From assembly GCA_029867005.1 (NCBI GenBank), contig CP123443.1:186001-250000 (forward strand): 64,000 bases of DNA, written 5' to 3'. This stretch comes from Candidatus Haliotispira prima (GTDB lineage: Bacteria; Spirochaetota; Spirochaetia; SP-2023). Each line of letters begins with the position of its first letter. Position 1 is the stretch's first letter. Positions 54,216 to 61,584 of this stretch are shown here, one piece after another. The notes under the pieces are model-generated. The model was not told where the DNA came from. It saw only the letters and a list, made by a program, of their open reading frames with translations, and did no database searches. A program made the translations under genes and the position numbers.

Positions 54216-55220
54216 CTAGGCCATTCTCCGCCACATATGTACACCAATCGTTTTGGGCCTTACATAACTGGCACTGCCATAAATAGGGTTAGACTGAGAA
54301 GCGTTAAAATTTAGCTTCAACGTATCTCCTCTCCCACGCCAGTCGCGTCCTCCTGCTCCCCAATCGCTCAAGTCATTTATTGTTGCCCCTCCGGTTACTT
54401 TTTGGTGCCAAGTACTATTGACATGCTCCCAAGAGCCAGATATATTAGGCAAACCGTCATTATATATACTGCCGGCACTGTATCTATTCCCCGCCTGCGC
54501 CAGGAAATAATTGTGGGGTAATGATGTCCACGTCCCGAAACCCAGCAGGGTAGCAGGATTCGTAGAGCTGTTGTAGTTGATATACACACTCCCAATAGGC
54601 CAACATTCACTTTTTGCCTCCGCTTTTGCCAGAGCAATCGCGGCCGCAATGCTGGTTTCCGTAGCTAAGGATGCCCACGGCGCGCCGGTCTGATCGGGCG
54701 CGTTGGTGTCCGAGGCCGTGTGAGTTTGGGTGGCGATGTAGCGGGTGCCGCCTTGCAGCACTGTGGCCCCTTGGGGGTAGTCTGTCCCGGCCTGCCAGAT
54801 GCCGGCAACGGCCTCCGCTTTTGCCAGAGCAATCGCGGCTGCAATGCTGGTTTCCGTGGCTAAAGATGCCCACGGCGCACCGCTTTGATCGGGTGCGTTG
54901 GTGCCCGAGGCCGTGTGGGCCCGGGTGGCGATGTAGCGGGTGCCGCCTTGCAGCACCGTGGCTCCTGCCGGGTAATCTGTCCCGGCCTGCCAGATTCCGG
55001 CAGCCCACAGCAACGCTGTCTTCAATTGGTCTACCTTCGTCGTGGCATGGTCCGGATCCAGTCCTGCGGCCTTAATCGTCTCCTCTATATTGTCTGTCAG
55101 CAGATTCAGATGATCTGCATCGACAACGGAGGCCGGTACCCCGGCCTCCGGGATACCATTGGTATATTTTCCATAATGCAAGCTCAGTCCGGGCTTGTGT
55201 GTGGGATATAAAGTACCCAT
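54216..55220 (-). CDS. Tail fibre / receptor-binding protein, copy 1
   Basis: 334 aa. Same N-terminus as copy 2 but carries two tandem GIWQAGTDYP.GATVLQGGTRY blocks of about 65 residues (one in copy 2), each followed by SLATETSIAAAIALAKAEA. The central tip (INDLSDWGAGGRDWRGRGDT) is unrelated to copy 2; the end is again SNPIYGSASYVRPKT and MWRRMA. The blocks resemble small carbohydrate-binding modules. DNA for the tip is more AT-rich than the constant parts, in keeping with exchange. Confidence 0.75.
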   Translation of the reverse strand: MGTLYPTHKPGLSLHYGKYTNGIPEAGVPASVVDADHLNLLTDNIEETIKAAGLDPDHATTKVDQLKTALLWAAGIWQAGTDYPAGATVLQGGTRYIATRAHTASGTNAPDQSGAPWASLATETSIAAAIALAKAEAVAGIWQAGTDYPQGATVLQGGTRYIATQTHTASDTNAPDQTGAPWASLATETSIAAAIALAKAEAKSECWPIGSVYINYNSSTNPATLLGFGTWTSLPHNYFLAQAGNRYSAGSIYNDGLPNISGSWEHVNSTWHQKVTGGATINDLSDWGAGGRDWRGRGDTLKLNFNASQSNPIYGSASYVRPKTIGVHMWRRMA

Positions 55221-55236
55221 AGAGGCTCTCCTTTAA

Positions 55237-55608
55237 CTAAAAATCATCTGATGTCGATGATTCAAAGACAAAGCCGGAAATCTCACCGGTTTTGGTACTT
55301 CCGACATCCATACAATAAGCATCGTGCATGACAACGCCGGTACCGTCACTGTAGTAGACCGTCACTTCGGCCTCCGTCGTTTCGTTGACTCTGCGCTGCC
55401 AGGATTCACCGGCACGGTCATTCAAATTGAATTTGAGACTGGCACTGTTCCGCTGCACCTTGTAGCCGTCGTATTCCGGCAATTGGCCTTTCACCGTTGT
55501 ACGCTTTTGGTACTCCGGTGTAAATTCTGCGGAATCCTGCTTGAGAGGGATAAAGCCCAAGCCGGTAATATTGATCTTTTCGATCTCTTTCAATCTGCGT
55601 TTTGCCAT
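55237..55608 (-). CDS. Phage tail tube protein (Mu gpM-like)
   Basis: 123 aa, normal tube size. Typical segment KGQLPEYDGYKVQRNSASLK and a C-terminal GEISGFVFESS. Polymerises as the inner tube under the sheath. Its gene lies 23 bases after the sheath gene. Confidence 0.88.
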   Translation of the reverse strand: MAKRRLKEIEKINITGLGFIPLKQDSAEFTPEYQKRTTVKGQLPEYDGYKVQRNSASLKFNLNDRAGESWQRRVNETTEAEVTVYYSDGTGVVMHDAYCMDVGSTKTGEISGFVFESSTSDDF

Positions 55609-55631
55609 TTCTTCTTTCTCCTCTCTCCGTC

Positions 55632-56780
55632 CTACTTAAATTCACTGAGGCCCTTGGCTACGTCAAAGCGGCCAATGAGTTCGGGCTGGTCGTACCAAAT
55701 GATGGTATTCTTGTCGTTTTGGTCCAATTCCACGCGCAGACTGCCCTTGTACTTCTCCGGGTTCACGCACCAGAGCTTGTTGCCGACAAAAGCACTGCGG
55801 TACAAACCCAACAGGAAGCCTGTGAGCAATGCGGGTGTGAGCACATTCTGCCCGGGCTGGACGATCAGGGTGTCCGGGCCCAACTTGGTTCCTGCGAATC
55901 GCTTGCGGATTTCGGCGTTTTGGTATTTCCGGATTGCGTCCAGGGTTTCGGGAATTTGGACATCCAGATAACTGCTGTCCGCCGTGCCTTCGGGTGTTTT
56001 GGTGTAGTTGGTCACCACGCGTTCCACGTAGACGCTGCCGTCCCGGGCGGCGATCCAGGTAGAGAGGCCGCCGTAGAGGAATTGATTGCGCGTTGAAAAG
56101 GGGAATTGCTCAACGGAGCTGAGGCCCTTGACCTTGATTTGGTTGAGACTGCTGCTTGGGTCGATGGCCAGTTGCTTGGTAATGGCGGCCGTCCAGCGGG
56201 AGAGCCATTTGAGCCTTGCCGCATCGGTATTTTCCGAGCTGAGTAAGGGCAGCAATACCATGTGCGGGCTGTTCCGGCCCTCTGCGTAGCTGAGCAGATT
56301 GGCGGCTGTGTCTGCCTTGGCATAGAAACAGCGAGCCCCGATTTGGCGATTGCCTTTGTAACGGTCTTCCAACTCTGTTTGGATGGCCGTAATTTGGGCC
56401 GTATCACTTCCCGGATAGAGCAGCCATTGGAACTCAAAGTCCGTCAGATTGGGCCAGACATCTTTGGCAAAATCTTTGCCGCTGTAGTCTTTGGGTACAG
56501 GCAGGGCGTGAACTTCCAGGGTGTCGTTGACATCGAGAAGATCCTTCACGATTTGATAACCCTGACCCTCGCCCAAGTTTTTCTTTGCGTCCTCGGAACT
56601 GAGGATGCGCAGGGGTTTGTAGAGGGCCGTAGTGCCCGCTTTTTCCTGCACCGCACTGAGGGCGGCTATAATTAAGACCACCTTCATGTCCGAGCTGCTG
56701 CCCGCCAGGCGGTTGCTGATCTCGTGATACGAACCGGGAACCCGCAATGCTGCGGGGATTTCGGTAAAACTAATTGCCAT
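55632..56780 (-). CDS. Phage tail sheath protein (Mu gpL-like)
   Basis: 382 aa, shorter than Mu L (about 495) but complete at both ends. Begins ISFTEIPAALRVPGSYHEI, has GEGQGYQIVKDLLDVNDTLE and ends with the sheath C-terminal domain (AFVGNKLWCVNPEKYKGSLR, ELIGRFDVAKGLSEFK). Contraction drives the tube into the target. The presence of a sheath makes this a contractile (myovirus or R-type) tail. Confidence 0.92.
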   Translation of the reverse strand: MAISFTEIPAALRVPGSYHEISNRLAGSSSDMKVVLIIAALSAVQEKAGTTALYKPLRILSSEDAKKNLGEGQGYQIVKDLLDVNDTLEVHALPVPKDYSGKDFAKDVWPNLTDFEFQWLLYPGSDTAQITAIQTELEDRYKGNRQIGARCFYAKADTAANLLSYAEGRNSPHMVLLPLLSSENTDAARLKWLSRWTAAITKQLAIDPSSSLNQIKVKGLSSVEQFPFSTRNQFLYGGLSTWIAARDGSVYVERVVTNYTKTPEGTADSSYLDVQIPETLDAIRKYQNAEIRKRFAGTKLGPDTLIVQPGQNVLTPALLTGFLLGLYRSAFVGNKLWCVNPEKYKGSLRVELDQNDKNTIIWYDQPELIGRFDVAKGLSEFK

Positions 56781-57210
56781 TTGATTTTTCCTCCAAATAG
56801 TCTTCCAAATAATCTTCTTGGTAAATGGGAAGCTCTGCGCTTACCCGATAAATATAAACGTTCATGTCTGCGAGAATGTTGTCCGGCAGTTGTTCCCAAG
56901 TCGAACTAATTCGCTTGGCGATCAGTTTGTGCTTCCAGACTTGCAAGATTTTTTGTACCTGTAAAATCAGTCCTAAGGCCCGAACATCCGCACTATGGCT
57001 GCCGGAATTGCGCGTTTTAATATAAATTCGGAAACGTGCCGAATTTTGATTCACGGCATCCATTGCCAGCAAGACTTCATCGCCCGGATTCAGACTGAGG
57101 TTTTTGCTGTCCTGTTCGCTGAAACTGCCGTTGTGATTGCTCACAGAAACGCTTAGCTTAGAGACAAGCTCGGAGCGCAATGCCTCGCGCAATTCCAGGT
57201 AACTAGCCAC
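56770..57210 (-). CDS. Putative tail terminator (Mu gp37/gpK position)
   Basis: 146 aa from GTG 57210, which overlaps the stop of the preceding small gene; a longer frame to 57360 would overlap it entirely. Sequence SYLELREALRSELVSKLSV, NPGDEVLLAMDAVNQN, then LPDNILADMNVYIYRVSAEL. No family was firmly recognised. It lies just ahead of the sheath and overlaps it by eleven bases, where Mu has gp37, so a tail completion role is the best guess. Confidence 0.55.
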   Translation of the reverse strand: MASYLELREALRSELVSKLSVSVSNHNGSFSEQDSKNLSLNPGDEVLLAMDAVNQNSARFRIYIKTRNSGSHSADVRALGLILQVQKILQVWKHKLIAKRISSTWEQLPDNILADMNVYIYRVSAELPIYQEDYLEDYLEEKSNGN

Positions 57211-57418
57211 GAACGGCCTCCCGGGTTCGGTGCTGCGCCGGAGCTTGTGGTTTGGCATAACGGAGTTTGGCACGGAGTACGGCATTTTTGGCCATCGGAA
57301 TCTCTCCGGCCGCTTCGGCCAAAGTTTCCAAATGGAGTTTGGGTCTCGCACCTTTTGCATTTGTCATTTCATAGACAGGGGCGTGTACCGGTGCTTTTTG
57401 CTTCAGCCTGTGCATCAT
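57203..57418 (-). CDS. Small basic hypothetical protein, first gene of the late operon
   Basis: 71 aa, two adjacent ATGs at 57418 and 57415. Rich in Lys, Arg, Pro and Ala (PVYEMTNAKGARPKLHLETL). No family recognised; it could be a remnant of the lost head module or a small tail protein. Its stop overlaps the GTG of the next gene, supporting that it is translated. Confidence 0.45.
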   Translation of the reverse strand: MMHRLKQKAPVHAPVYEMTNAKGARPKLHLETLAEAAGEIPMAKNAVLRAKLRYAKPQAPAQHRTREAVRG

Positions 57419-57561
57419 GGAGCCAGCATAAAAGGAACTCCGTTTTCATCGCTAGAAGCAAGCATTTCCCGTGCACATCTCTCGTGCGCGTTTCTTTGAA
57501 ACGCACACGAATACAAGCCATTACCCGGTTGCCTGTAGACAACCGGGTAATGGCTTGTAAT
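57419..57561. promoter_or_regulatory. Divergent control region between the tail operon and the Mor-like gene
   Basis: Lies between genes that point away from each other. Carries two adjacent inverted repeats: TCGTGCGCGTTT/AAACGCACACGA (57482-57510, one mismatch) and a perfect 20-bp repeat (57512-57559). Mor/C activators of Mu bind dyad sequences at promoters, so this is a good candidate operator for the Mor-like protein. Confidence 0.6.
57512..57559. repeat. Perfect 20-bp inverted repeat with 8-base loop
   Basis: Left arm TACAAGCCATTACCCGGTTG at 57512-57531, loop of eight bases, exact complement at 57540-57559. Directly before the Mor-like start. As RNA it would be a very stable hairpin; as DNA a dyad operator. 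Confidence 0.9.
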
Positions 57562-57984
57562 ATGGGGACTATGAGAAAGAGTGGTGCGATTAGTTTGGGT
57601 GAGGCCTTTCAGTTTTGTCTGCCCGATGTTCCTCCGGCGCAATTGGAAGAAGCGAAAAGTCGCTTTGTGAAGTTCGTGGGAGGTTCCAATATCTATGTTC
57701 CTAAGACGGATGTGGCCAAAGTTCTGGAACGAAATATGGAGATTATCCAAACGTTGCCGAGCTATGGAGCCTATTGCAGCCGCAGCAAAGTCCACGAGCT
57801 GGCCAGGAAGTACGACCTCTCCGACTCTCAAATCTACCGCATCCGCCGCGAGGCGGAGAACACGTATGCCAAATTGGAAGAACTCTATGACTACGGGCTT
57901 ATCAGTGAAGAGCTCCACGCCCAATATATCGCGGTACTGCAAAAAAAATTGCCCGGCGATGTGCTGGGCAAGTCGTTGAAATAA
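57562..57984 (+). CDS. Mor-family transcription activator-like protein
   Basis: 140 aa as read from ATG 57562; ATGs at 57550 (inside the inverted repeat) and 57571 are alternatives. GGSNIYVPKTDVAKVLERN resembles the Mor/C dimerisation beta-strand region, and SRSKVHELARKYDLSDSQIY followed by RIRRE is the C-terminal helix-turn-helix. In Mu, Mor switches on middle transcription. Here it is on the strand opposite to all other element genes and faces away from the tail operon, so it may work as the late activator. A good terminator follows at once. Confidence 0.75.
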   Translation: MGTMRKSGAISLGEAFQFCLPDVPPAQLEEAKSRFVKFVGGSNIYVPKTDVAKVLERNMEIIQTLPSYGAYCSRSKVHELARKYDLSDSQIYRIRREAENTYAKLEELYDYGLISEELHAQYIAVLQKKLPGDVLGKSLK

Positions 57985-58003
57985 GAGGAAAAGAGTGGGA
58001 CTG

Positions 58004-58563
58004 TCAGGATCTGTTATAGATCCCTTTTTTATGGTTATTCATTAAACAGAAACTATCAACAATAGCTTCCGGAGAAGGATGGCAAAAAGATTTCGTTTTA
58101 TTAGTGTAAAAATCATTTTTGTCCAAAATTGCAAAAATTCCGAAAACCGTTGATACAGGTTCGGAACAGAATTTTTTGCTATTATCTTTATCCAGTAATA
58201 CGGCACAAAACAAATGACCTAATTCATGGGCCAAACAAATACGTAATTCTTTTTTTTCCATTCCGGGATGATAATATATTGTAAAACAGCGATTTATGTT
58301 ATACTTTGCTGTACCAACCTCCATTCTCGGAGCATCTTCAGGCAATTTTTGCAGAATAATTCTAAAAAGAGGTTGCCCTAATTTCTTCTGAATGCAAGAC
58401 TCCATTGTGCGGATTAGGTGGGACAAATACTGCTGTTCAAAACCATAATCCTCATCTTCTTTAATCCGGTTAAAGAAGATGAGGATTCTATCAATCAGAT
58501 TTGTAGGAACACGCAGTTTCTCTGCAATATATTTTTGAGGTCGTCAGTAACTTCGTAATTCAA
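58004..58563 (-). pseudogene. ImmA/IrrE-type metallopeptidase, apparent frameshift in an A5 tract
   Basis: The uninterrupted part (to TTG 58426) has 140 codons with HELGH in LAHELGHLFCAVLLDKD, the zinc peptidase signature of the ImmA/IrrE family. Upstream the frame stays open without a start codon and reads KYIAEKLRVPTNLIDRIL. A TTG at 58561-58563, right after the stop of the preceding gene, gives NYEVTDDLK in another frame, and adding one A to the five-A run (58532-58536) joins both. So the gene is probably about 187 codons with a one-base deletion, a slippage-prone switch, or a sequencing error. ImmA-type peptidases cleave phage repressors; this one is cargo between GemA and the late region. 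Confidence 0.65.
58007..58030 (+). terminator. Rho-independent terminator of the Mor-like gene
   Basis: GGATCT-GTTAT-AGATCC then C and six T residues (58025-58030), 22 bases past the stop. It overlaps the 3' end of the convergent ImmA-like gene. Confidence 0.8.
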
Positions 58564-58565
58564 AA

Positions 58566-58814
58566 CTATAATCCAGCACGCTCATAAAATTCGTTAATCT
58601 TCCATGCACCGGTCAGGAAAATAGAGACTTCACGTTGGTACTGATCCTCTTCACTGAGTTGTGCTGAGTAAAACGTTTCCGGATTACCCATAATATTGTC
58701 AAGGGTAGCTTTTTTATCTTTTAAACCGGAAATACCGGAATTGTGAAAAACCTCTTCGATAGCTTCCCTCGAAGAACAATTTTGCAAGCGAGTTTTTAGG
58801 TCAAGTTTATCCAC
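58566..58814 (-). CDS. Small hypothetical protein paired with the ImmA-like gene
   Basis: 82 aa, GTG start at 58814 behind GGGAG. Sequence has DLKTRLQNCSSREAIEEVF and ends NEFYERAGL; no family recognised. Two bases separate its stop from the proposed ImmA start, so they form a pair, like a repressor/antitoxin with its peptidase. Both genes are AT-rich compared with the rest of the element, which suggests a cargo insertion. The 100-base AT-rich gap to the right (58815-58916) probably contains its promoter. Confidence 0.5.
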   Translation of the reverse strand: MDKLDLKTRLQNCSSREAIEEVFHNSGISGLKDKKATLDNIMGNPETFYSAQLSEEDQYQREVSIFLTGAWKINEFYERAGL

Positions 58815-58916
58815 TTTTCACTCCCCGTTTTTTCTATTGAGAAATAATGTATACTTTTGTAAGAACTCTACAGCATTTTTCGTAATATCTCTATTAAACC
58901 TTTAGATTTTTATTTT

Positions 58917-59306
58917 TTACTCTCGGCTCAGCCACTTCTTCAGCCGCTCGATGCAGCGGCTTTTTTGGTCGGGTGTAAATAGCAGTGTGCCATCGGGTTG
59001 CTGCAAATATTTGCGCATCCAGGCAAAGCAAGCCGAATGATCCTTACATACCACCTTGCCTTCTGCATGCAGCCGGCCCCACAGGCTAAATATCAGGCCC
59101 AATTGCTTGTCCGGTCGGGGCATCCACATTCGCCCCCCGGATTCGGTTTTCAGCCGGCCCATAAGCTCATCATATTGCCCGACTGCCAGTTTCCTGGCCG
59201 AAGCCACTCCATAACGCGCCAGCACCGCTTTATACTGTGCCTCGCTCATGCCCAGAGTCTTGGTGCACTGCAAGCGCAGGGCCTGCGCCTGTTTCACGCT
59301 GATCAT
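58917..59306 (-). CDS. gemA: GemA (Mu gp16)-like regulatory protein, DUF1018
   Basis: 129 aa from ATG 59306 (a GTG at 59309 is in frame). Family signature: LGMSEAQYKAVLARYGVAS and a C-terminal MWMPRPDKQLGLIFSLWGRL. GemA of Mu modulates host gene expression and supercoiling. Overlaps the DUF3164 stop. It is the last typical Mu early gene before the cargo and late region. Confidence 0.88.
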   Translation of the reverse strand: MISVKQAQALRLQCTKTLGMSEAQYKAVLARYGVASARKLAVGQYDELMGRLKTESGGRMWMPRPDKQLGLIFSLWGRLHAEGKVVCKDHSACFAWMRKYLQQPDGTLLFTPDQKSRCIERLKKWLSRE

Positions 59307-59947
59307 CACAGTCCTGCAATATCCAGCGAAACAGGCTCGTATTGCCCCTGTTCATCGGCAATGTAGAACCGGACATATTCCTTGCTGTGCTGCACGGAAA
59401 GACTCTCGCCAATGGCCTCCATGGCACGGTGCCAACGCGGATCGTGGATTTCCAGTTTGCGCAGACTGAGTATCCGCCGCGTGTCAATACGCCCTTGCTT
59501 ATTGACTTTGAAGGCATCTGTTATCAATACCTGCAAGTTTGTATTGGCGTTCTGTGACCAGTCGGACAGACATTCATCAATTAAAATTTTAGCAGCCTGC
59601 AAACGTTCGTCAAAAGCCAGTTTTTCCTGCACATGGATGCAGATTTTCAGTGTCTGATCAAAACTCAGAAACTGAACATTGCCTTTCTTTCCTCCGATTT
59701 TTGCGCCGTATTTCTCGGCACTTAACTCGACAAAGCTGTGCAAATTGTCCAGTACCAGCCGCTTGAAACTTCGCAACTGCTCTTGAACATTGATCGCTCT
59801 CAGCATTAAATCCTGAACCAGCTCATCCCGGAACAGATCGACTTCCTTAATATTCGACAAGGGACACAAATTCCCAGCCCCGTCCTTCATATACATTTCG
59901 CCGTTCAATTCTTTTTTAACTTCGGGCAATTGAAAATTATTTGCCAT
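59306..59947 (-). CDS. DUF3164 family Mu-like early protein
   Basis: 213 aa. Recognised by the DUF3164 layout: FRDELVQDLMLRAINVQEQL, then GGKKGNVQFLSFDQTLKICI, and a final WHRAMEAIGESLSVQHSKEY. Found in Mu-like phages beside MuB and GemA; function unknown, with suggestions of a role in replication. Fourteen bases after the MuB-like gene. Confidence 0.88.
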   Translation of the reverse strand: MANNFQLPEVKKELNGEMYMKDGAGNLCPLSNIKEVDLFRDELVQDLMLRAINVQEQLRSFKRLVLDNLHSFVELSAEKYGAKIGGKKGNVQFLSFDQTLKICIHVQEKLAFDERLQAAKILIDECLSDWSQNANTNLQVLITDAFKVNKQGRIDTRRILSLRKLEIHDPRWHRAMEAIGESLSVQHSKEYVRFYIADEQGQYEPVSLDIAGL

Positions 59948-59960
59948 CTTTTTCTCCTCT

Positions 59961-60812
59961 TTATTTTTTTGTTGCGCGCAATACGTCTGCGCTTACGATG
60001 TCCAAGCCTAGTTCCGCCGCCGAATTAAGGGCGGCAGCCACCAGATTATTGATGGCCAGAGGGTAGGCGGCCGAATGCCTGCGCTTATTCTGCGACTCGC
60101 TGAGCACGTCCAAAATTGCGCTGTACGCATCGCAACCGAACAGGCCCCGGCAGTTGGAGAATTTCAATTCCAGGTATTGCCGAATCTCCTTATCCGTTTG
60201 TAATGGCGCGATTTCTGCCACGGTTGTGCGGTTAATCAATTCCCGCAGGTGGTAGTTGCGCGAGGCATCCAACCGGCGCAAAAGCTCCGGTTGGCCGATC
60301 ATCACGACAGAGATACAGCTTTTGTTTCCCGTTTTTATTTCTACCAAACGTTTTAGGACTTTCAAAACCATCGCGCTCAGATCTTGAGCCTCTTCGATAA
60401 TCAGCACATGCCGGCCGCCGGCCTTGGTGCTGGCCTGCAACATTTTGGCCAACTGCCGATTGCGGGCCTCCCGGCTCCGGAACAACTTGGCCTCCGGATT
60501 TAAGGCCCAGACTATGGCTTCTTCCAAATGCGGCACGGCAAGCTTTGTTTTGTCCAACATAAACGGCTGGATCACCGTTACACCGTCCGTTTCGGACTGC
60601 TCAATAAAATTGTTTTTGACGGTGGTTTTGCCGCTGCCCACCTCGCCGACCACTGCCGTCAGGCAACCCGGCAGCCGGGCTGCCTGTTCCAGCGTGTTTT
60701 TCACGTACAGATGCTCTACGCTATAAAAGACATCTTTAGCACTTTGTATTTCGCCCTGAAAGGGGTTCCGGCTAAGGCCGAAGGCTTTTAGGGCTTCCTG
60801 CGTGATATTCAT
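59961..60812 (-). CDS. MuB-like AAA+ ATPase (ExeA/TniB type), transposition target selector
   Basis: 283 aa. Walker A GEVGSGKTT at residues 56-64, Walker B HVLIIEEAQDLS, sensor region VVMIGQPELLRRLD. The N-terminus NPFQGEIQSAKDVFYS is typical of ExeA/MuB family ATPases. Such proteins polymerise on target DNA, stimulate the DDE transposase and give target immunity. Good ribosome site (AGGGAG). Somewhat shorter than Mu B (312 aa). Confidence 0.9.
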   Translation of the reverse strand: MNITQEALKAFGLSRNPFQGEIQSAKDVFYSVEHLYVKNTLEQAARLPGCLTAVVGEVGSGKTTVKNNFIEQSETDGVTVIQPFMLDKTKLAVPHLEEAIVWALNPEAKLFRSREARNRQLAKMLQASTKAGGRHVLIIEEAQDLSAMVLKVLKRLVEIKTGNKSCISVVMIGQPELLRRLDASRNYHLRELINRTTVAEIAPLQTDKEIRQYLELKFSNCRGLFGCDAYSAILDVLSESQNKRRHSAAYPLAINNLVAAALNSAAELGLDIVSADVLRATKK

Positions 60813-60849
60813 ATTTCTTTCTCCCTGTCGTATTTTTTTTTGTTTGGTT

Positions 60850-61584
60850 TTATTCAGCGACCAGTTCCTGACCGGCCGGCCGGCCGGATTGGCCGGATTC
60901 CGGCAGCTCCGGCCGGCCGGATTCTCCCTGGACCAGCCGGCCGGAATCGAACAGTTCCGTTAGCAGCTCTCCAACGGAACTGCGCGGAATAAGGGTTTCC
61001 GCCGAGATTTTGGCCCGGCTGTTATGGCCGGAAGCCACGGCTCCGGCCACTTTGTCCAGCCGCTCTGGCCGGCTGTTCCGGCCACTTTCGGCCGGTTTCC
61101 GGCCGGCTGCGGCCTCGGCTTTCGCGGCTCTGCGTTCGGCTTTCTGTTCTTCCCTGACCAGCTCGCTCTCCTGCCTGCTGAGCACCTCGGCCAGAAAAAT
61201 CACCATTGCCGGAACGGCAACGGAAAAGACAAAGGGAATGGCCAGCCACATCCAGCCGTTGACTCGGGCCAGTTCGAGCTGGTGCTCCATCCCGTGCATG
61301 ATGTTGGCGGGGATCGTGATGGCGGCATTTAAATAGATGCCCGCCCGGATAAAGCGGCGTTGCGCACTGCCCTCTCTGTAGCGGCGGGCAATCATCGTCA
61401 GCAGCAGCACCCCGGCATCGAAGCTAAAGGCCGAAAGCCAGCCGCCAAAGCGGCTGCCGAGCTCCAGCGTGGTATACAGCCAGGCGACATGTCGCATGCT
61501 GGCGACTAAGCTGATGACCATGAGTATCCACAGTGCCACCCGCTGCAAGTCCAAAGATTTAAGCCTGCTTGTAAAAGCATTCAT
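60850..61584 (-). CDS. Membrane protein with C-terminal HTH-like domain, between MuA and MuB
   Basis: 244 aa. Four predicted membrane segments in residues 15-140 (ALWILMVISLVASMRHVAWL, LSAFSFDAGVLLLTM, AGIYLNAAITIPANIM, WLAIPFVFSVAVPAMVIFLA), a charged helix (RQESELVREEQKAERRAAKA), then SAETLIPRSSVGELLTELFD, which looks like a helix-turn-helix. The layout recalls SpdB/DUF2637 plasmid-spread proteins, but this is only a resemblance. Overlaps the transposase stop by 26 bases. A membrane protein inside the transposition operon is unusual for Mu. Its C-terminal DNA is crowded with GGCCGG. Confidence 0.65.
   Translation of the reverse strand: MNAFTSRLKSLDLQRVALWILMVISLVASMRHVAWLYTTLELGSRFGGWLSAFSFDAGVLLLTMIARRYREGSAQRRFIRAGIYLNAAITIPANIMHGMEHQLELARVNGWMWLAIPFVFSVAVPAMVIFLAEVLSRQESELVREEQKAERRAAKAEAAAGRKPAESGRNSRPERLDKVAGAVASGHNSRAKISAETLIPRSSVGELLTELFDSGRLVQGESGRPELPESGQSGRPAGQELVAE

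Noticed and set aside
57203-57418. Head-gene remnant at the start of the late operon
   Set aside because: The 71-residue peptide shows no recognisable head family motif, so it is listed only as hypothetical.
35190-58873. Shared 13-mer AAGAACTCTACAG at 35190-35202 and 58861-58873
   Set aside because: A 13-base match is expected by chance several times in 64 kb; flanks do not agree.
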